Of a stretch of 64,000 bases of DNA, positions 62,016-64,000 are shown in pieces. The notes below the pieces were generated by a model. That model was not told where the DNA came from and made no database searches. It saw only the letters and a list, made by a program, of their open reading frames with translations. The position numbers and the translations under genes are program-made. Positions within the stretch are counted from its first letter, which is position 1. Each line of letters begins with the position of its first letter. The DNA is taken from assembly GCF_003814815.1 (NCBI RefSeq), contig NZ_RKQQ01000003.1, positions 372,001-436,000 on the forward strand, in the 5' to 3' direction. The stretch is from Salisediminibacterium halotolerans (lineage in GTDB: Bacteria; Bacillota; Bacilli; Bacillales; Salisediminibacteriaceae).

Positions 62016-62351
62016 TTACGTACGCGAACTGGAGATCGTCATCGCGTCAAGATTAATTTTCGCTCCGGTTTTTTTAAGAAAATCCAGGCCGATCACACCG
62101 TCTTTATGTGTATCTTCAATATACACCGTAAACGGGCTGACTTTTAGCGGCCCGATACTGATGGAGTTTAACTGCACATCTTTACCCTTCATCTCTGACG
62201 GGATGCCGAGCTTATTTGCGAGCGCCGGAGAAATAGTTGTATAAAGCGCGCACGTATCAATCGTCATGTTTTCGGCTATATGGATTTCCCCTTCATAATG
62301 GAAACGCATTTCTGTCAGCAGTTTTTTTTCTTCATAGCGAATGCTTTTCAT
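62016..62351 (-). CDS. Retropepsin-like aspartyl protease fold with DTC in place of DTG
   Basis: This 111-residue protein has MTIDTCALYTTISPALANKLGI, where the family has DTGA, and a late VIGLDFLKKTGAKINLD. One Asp per chain fits a retropepsin-like dimer. DTC instead of DTG is unusual, so activity is uncertain. The start ATGA overlaps the end of the MOSC gene by four bases, so they are an operon. Confidence 0.75.
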   Translation of the reverse strand: MKSIRYEEKKLLTEMRFHYEGEIHIAENMTIDTCALYTTISPALANKLGIPSEMKGKDVQLNSISIGPLKVSPFTVYIEDTHKDGVIGLDFLKKTGAKINLDAMTISSSRT

Positions 62352-62794
62352 CGAGATCCCTCCTCAAAAGTCGCGGTATCGTGAATATGAACCGTTCCGC
62401 TGTTTAAGATGACACCATATAAACCGCCGCGTTCATGATCAACCATCGCCTGTTTTAAACCGGGGAGCGCTTCGTCCATTCGTTCACATGGTTTTGTCTC
62501 ACCGAGCAGTTTAATCTGAACTTCGCCGAGACGGAGTATTTGTCCTCTCTTGCCTTGCAAGGAGACATTTTCAGTCATGACATTGGCTCGTCTTGTTTCC
62601 GGCGGCAGACGGCTGCCGAAGCGATCCATTAAATCTTGCCATACCTCCTGCTCAATCACGGTTACTTGCCGTTTCCCGCGCTGATCTGCATTATGAACAA
62701 TTCCTTGATCCGCTAGAAACTCAGCGGATTTAACCGCATCCATCGGTCCGCGTTTCATCCGTTTCACCCACAGACCGGCAACCTTTCCGCTCAT
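62348..62794 (-). CDS. MOSC-domain protein
   Basis: This is a 148-residue single MOSC domain with RRANVMTENVSL and the likely Mo-cofactor sulfur/ligand Cys in GETKPCERMDEA. MOSC proteins bind Mo cofactor or transfer sulfur; moaA at 46623 shows the cofactor is made. ATG 62794 follows CGGGGGAA. The longer frame to 62824 has no site. Confidence 0.87.
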   Translation of the reverse strand: MSGKVAGLWVKRMKRGPMDAVKSAEFLADQGIVHNADQRGKRQVTVIEQEVWQDLMDRFGSRLPPETRRANVMTENVSLQGKRGQILRLGEVQIKLLGETKPCERMDEALPGLKQAMVDHERGGLYGVILNSGTVHIHDTATFEEGSR

Positions 62795-62864
62795 CGCTGT
62801 TCCCCCGCTTTCAAATTGGTTCATTACTTACGTTTAATTGAAACCGAGCCGCGGTGCAGAACGG

Positions 62865-63719
62865 CTATTTTAAAAACGTGAATCCGTCTTGCTGTTCGAC
62901 TTTGTCTTCTTTAAGGAGTTTGCCGATTGCCCGCTTAAACGCCCCTTTGCTCATGCCGAGCGAACGGTCGATTAAGTCCGGAGGCGACTGGTCGGTTAAC
63001 GGCATTTTCCCGCCTCGCCCTTCTAAGTAAGAGATGATTTTTTCTGCATCCGAGGCTTGCCTTTCTGTACGAATCGGACGAAGGGTCACGTTGACGGTTC
63101 CGTCCGTTTTTCGCTCGATAACGCGTCCGGAGACCGCTTCGCCTAAGCGGAGAACCCCGTTTGCTTCACTTTCGTGAATAAACCCGCGTATGCCTTGTTC
63201 CGAAAAAAATACCGCGCCTTCATCGAGAATCCGGTATATCTGTCCTGAAATCGCCTGGCCGTTGATATCATCTTGCGCAATATCGCGTTCTTGAAGAATG
63301 ATCTCTTCAGTGACCGGCTTGGCGACGAGTCTCTCCATTCTGTCGTATCCGAGCGTGACAAACAGACTGTCGCCGGCTTTCGGCCATTGCTGGCGCATTT
63401 CCGGCAAATCATCTTTTGATAAAAGTATGTCTTTGGTAATGCCGATATCAACAAATACTCCGGCACGCGGGTGAACGTGGACGACGTCAGCCCAATCATA
63501 TGTGTCGAGGGTGACGCCGGGTATCTGCATCGTTGCGTTTAAATTCCCTTGTTTATCTTCGTATAAAAAGACCGATACGTCCTCCCCTTTTTTGACAGGT
63601 TCGATCGCGTCGTTTGTATGAAGCAATATTTTAATCCCTTCATGGCGAAGAACGTAACCTGTTTCGATTATTTTCTCTACACGGCATTCCGTGATCATTC
63701 CTGCTTTAGCTGTTTGCAT
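62865..63719 (-). CDS. cvfB: RNA-binding S1-like protein CvfB (YitL)
   Basis: This 284-residue protein has three S1-like OB domains (about 1-65, 66-140, 145-215) and a C-terminal winged helix (about 225-284) ending in KLLKEDKVEQQDGFTFLK. CvfB is an RNA-binding regulator in staphylococci. AGGAGG precedes the ATG. Confidence 0.92.
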   Translation of the reverse strand: MQTAKAGMITECRVEKIIETGYVLRHEGIKILLHTNDAIEPVKKGEDVSVFLYEDKQGNLNATMQIPGVTLDTYDWADVVHVHPRAGVFVDIGITKDILLSKDDLPEMRQQWPKAGDSLFVTLGYDRMERLVAKPVTEEIILQERDIAQDDINGQAISGQIYRILDEGAVFFSEQGIRGFIHESEANGVLRLGEAVSGRVIERKTDGTVNVTLRPIRTERQASDAEKIISYLEGRGGKMPLTDQSPPDLIDRSLGMSKGAFKRAIGKLLKEDKVEQQDGFTFLK

Positions 63720-63792
63720 GGAATCCTCCTGTTTTCTTCGATTAATTGCTACAGTCTACTATACAATGATATTGAAAAATACGAAAGAAAAA

Positions 63793-63817
63793 GCCGGAAA
63801 ACAACTGGTTTTCCGGC
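63793..63817 (-). terminator. Terminator of ilvA
   Basis: On the minus strand GCCGGAAAAC and GTTTTCCGGC arms are followed by TTTTTC. Confidence 0.85.
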
Positions 63818-63829
63818 ATCATCTCATGA

Positions 63830-64000
63830 TCAAATCAGCAAGTTAAACAGTTTTTGATCTTTGTTGATTTCTGTATAGTCGAAGCCGTTCTCCATCATCC
63901 GCTGCACGAGCGGCAAGTAATCGTCGCGGTCCTTTAATTCAATGCCGACGAGCACCGGCCCTTTGTCGCGGTTGTTTTTCTTCGTGTACTCAAACCGCGT
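63830..64000 (-). CDS. ilvA: Threonine dehydratase, C-terminal part only
   Basis: The last 56 residues of an ACT-like regulatory domain, running off the window edge: TRFEYTKKNNRDKGPVLVGI followed by ELKDRDDYLPLVQRMMENGF and an INKDQKLFNLLI end. The whole pattern matches the C-terminus of Bacillus-type IlvA (isoleucine-sensitive). The rest lies outside the window. Confidence 0.9.
   Translation of the reverse strand, partial: TRFEYTKKNNRDKGPVLVGIELKDRDDYLPLVQRMMENGFDYTEINKDQKLFNLLI

Overview
The window is a gene-dense, moderately GC-rich Bacillota chromosome segment, most likely from a salt-tolerant member of the Bacillaceae. Three things support this: Bacillus-type rnpB, gpsB, ypsA/ypsC, yprA/yprB and yneP/yneQ/yneT-parE-parC neighbourhoods; A-rich leaders with strong AGGAGG ribosome-binding sites and many GTG/TTG starts; and a betaine/choline-type ABC importer with acidic proteins. 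The species cannot be named from the sequence alone.

Positions 1-6366 hold a selenocysteine island. It contains selB, a LysM-NlpC/P60 hydrolase, selD on the minus strand, a SelW-like Rdx gene, a 44-residue membrane peptide and selA. Two genes contain in-frame TGA codons that must be read as selenocysteine: selD (Sec21 in the catalytic loop) and the Rdx gene (CxxU, Sec13). Each TGA is followed at the right distance by a hairpin of the bacterial SECIS type. selD and the Rdx gene are transcribed divergently from overlapping promoters. No tRNA-Sec gene was found in the window.

6866-22552 carries aconitase, a VanZ-like protein, two VTT/TVP38 membrane proteins, a double-AAA+ protein, yneP/yneQ-like genes, nadE, a PHP phosphoesterase, a degenerate EAL protein (YkuI), an MFS carrier, a YwpF-like protein and an amidohydrolase. 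A small minus-strand gene at 22169-22552 lies behind a LexA box. 22663-28801 holds a lipoprotein cyclophilin, a GntR-regulated pair of ABC exporters (the second ATPase is frameshifted), CheV and a YhfH-type zinc peptide. 29373-32680 encodes a two-gene 2-oxoacid:acceptor oxidoreductase.

32963-43357 contains HD, DJ-1/PfpI, alpha/beta hydrolase, MFS and small b-type heme membrane genes, followed by a plus-strand run with the mrfA/mrfB repair pair, a cNMP-CBS-DUF294 protein and a DnaQ-type exonuclease. 43460-53214 contains ypsA, gpsB, an RNase H-like gene, rnpB, a THUMP methyltransferase, moaA, a HesB-like gene, an M32 carboxypeptidase, the osmolyte importer, a UspA gene and yneT. parE-parC follows behind a second LexA box. 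The rest is mostly minus-strand small genes, cvfB and the 3' end of ilvA.

Three copies of a non-coding element of about 370-440 bp lie at 6376-6742, 28885-29321 and 61175-61601. Each is sandwiched between two copies of the local transcription-terminator hairpin, and the hairpin differs at each site. The element's own long stems show compensatory base changes. It looks like a MITE-like element that targets terminator palindromes and duplicates them.
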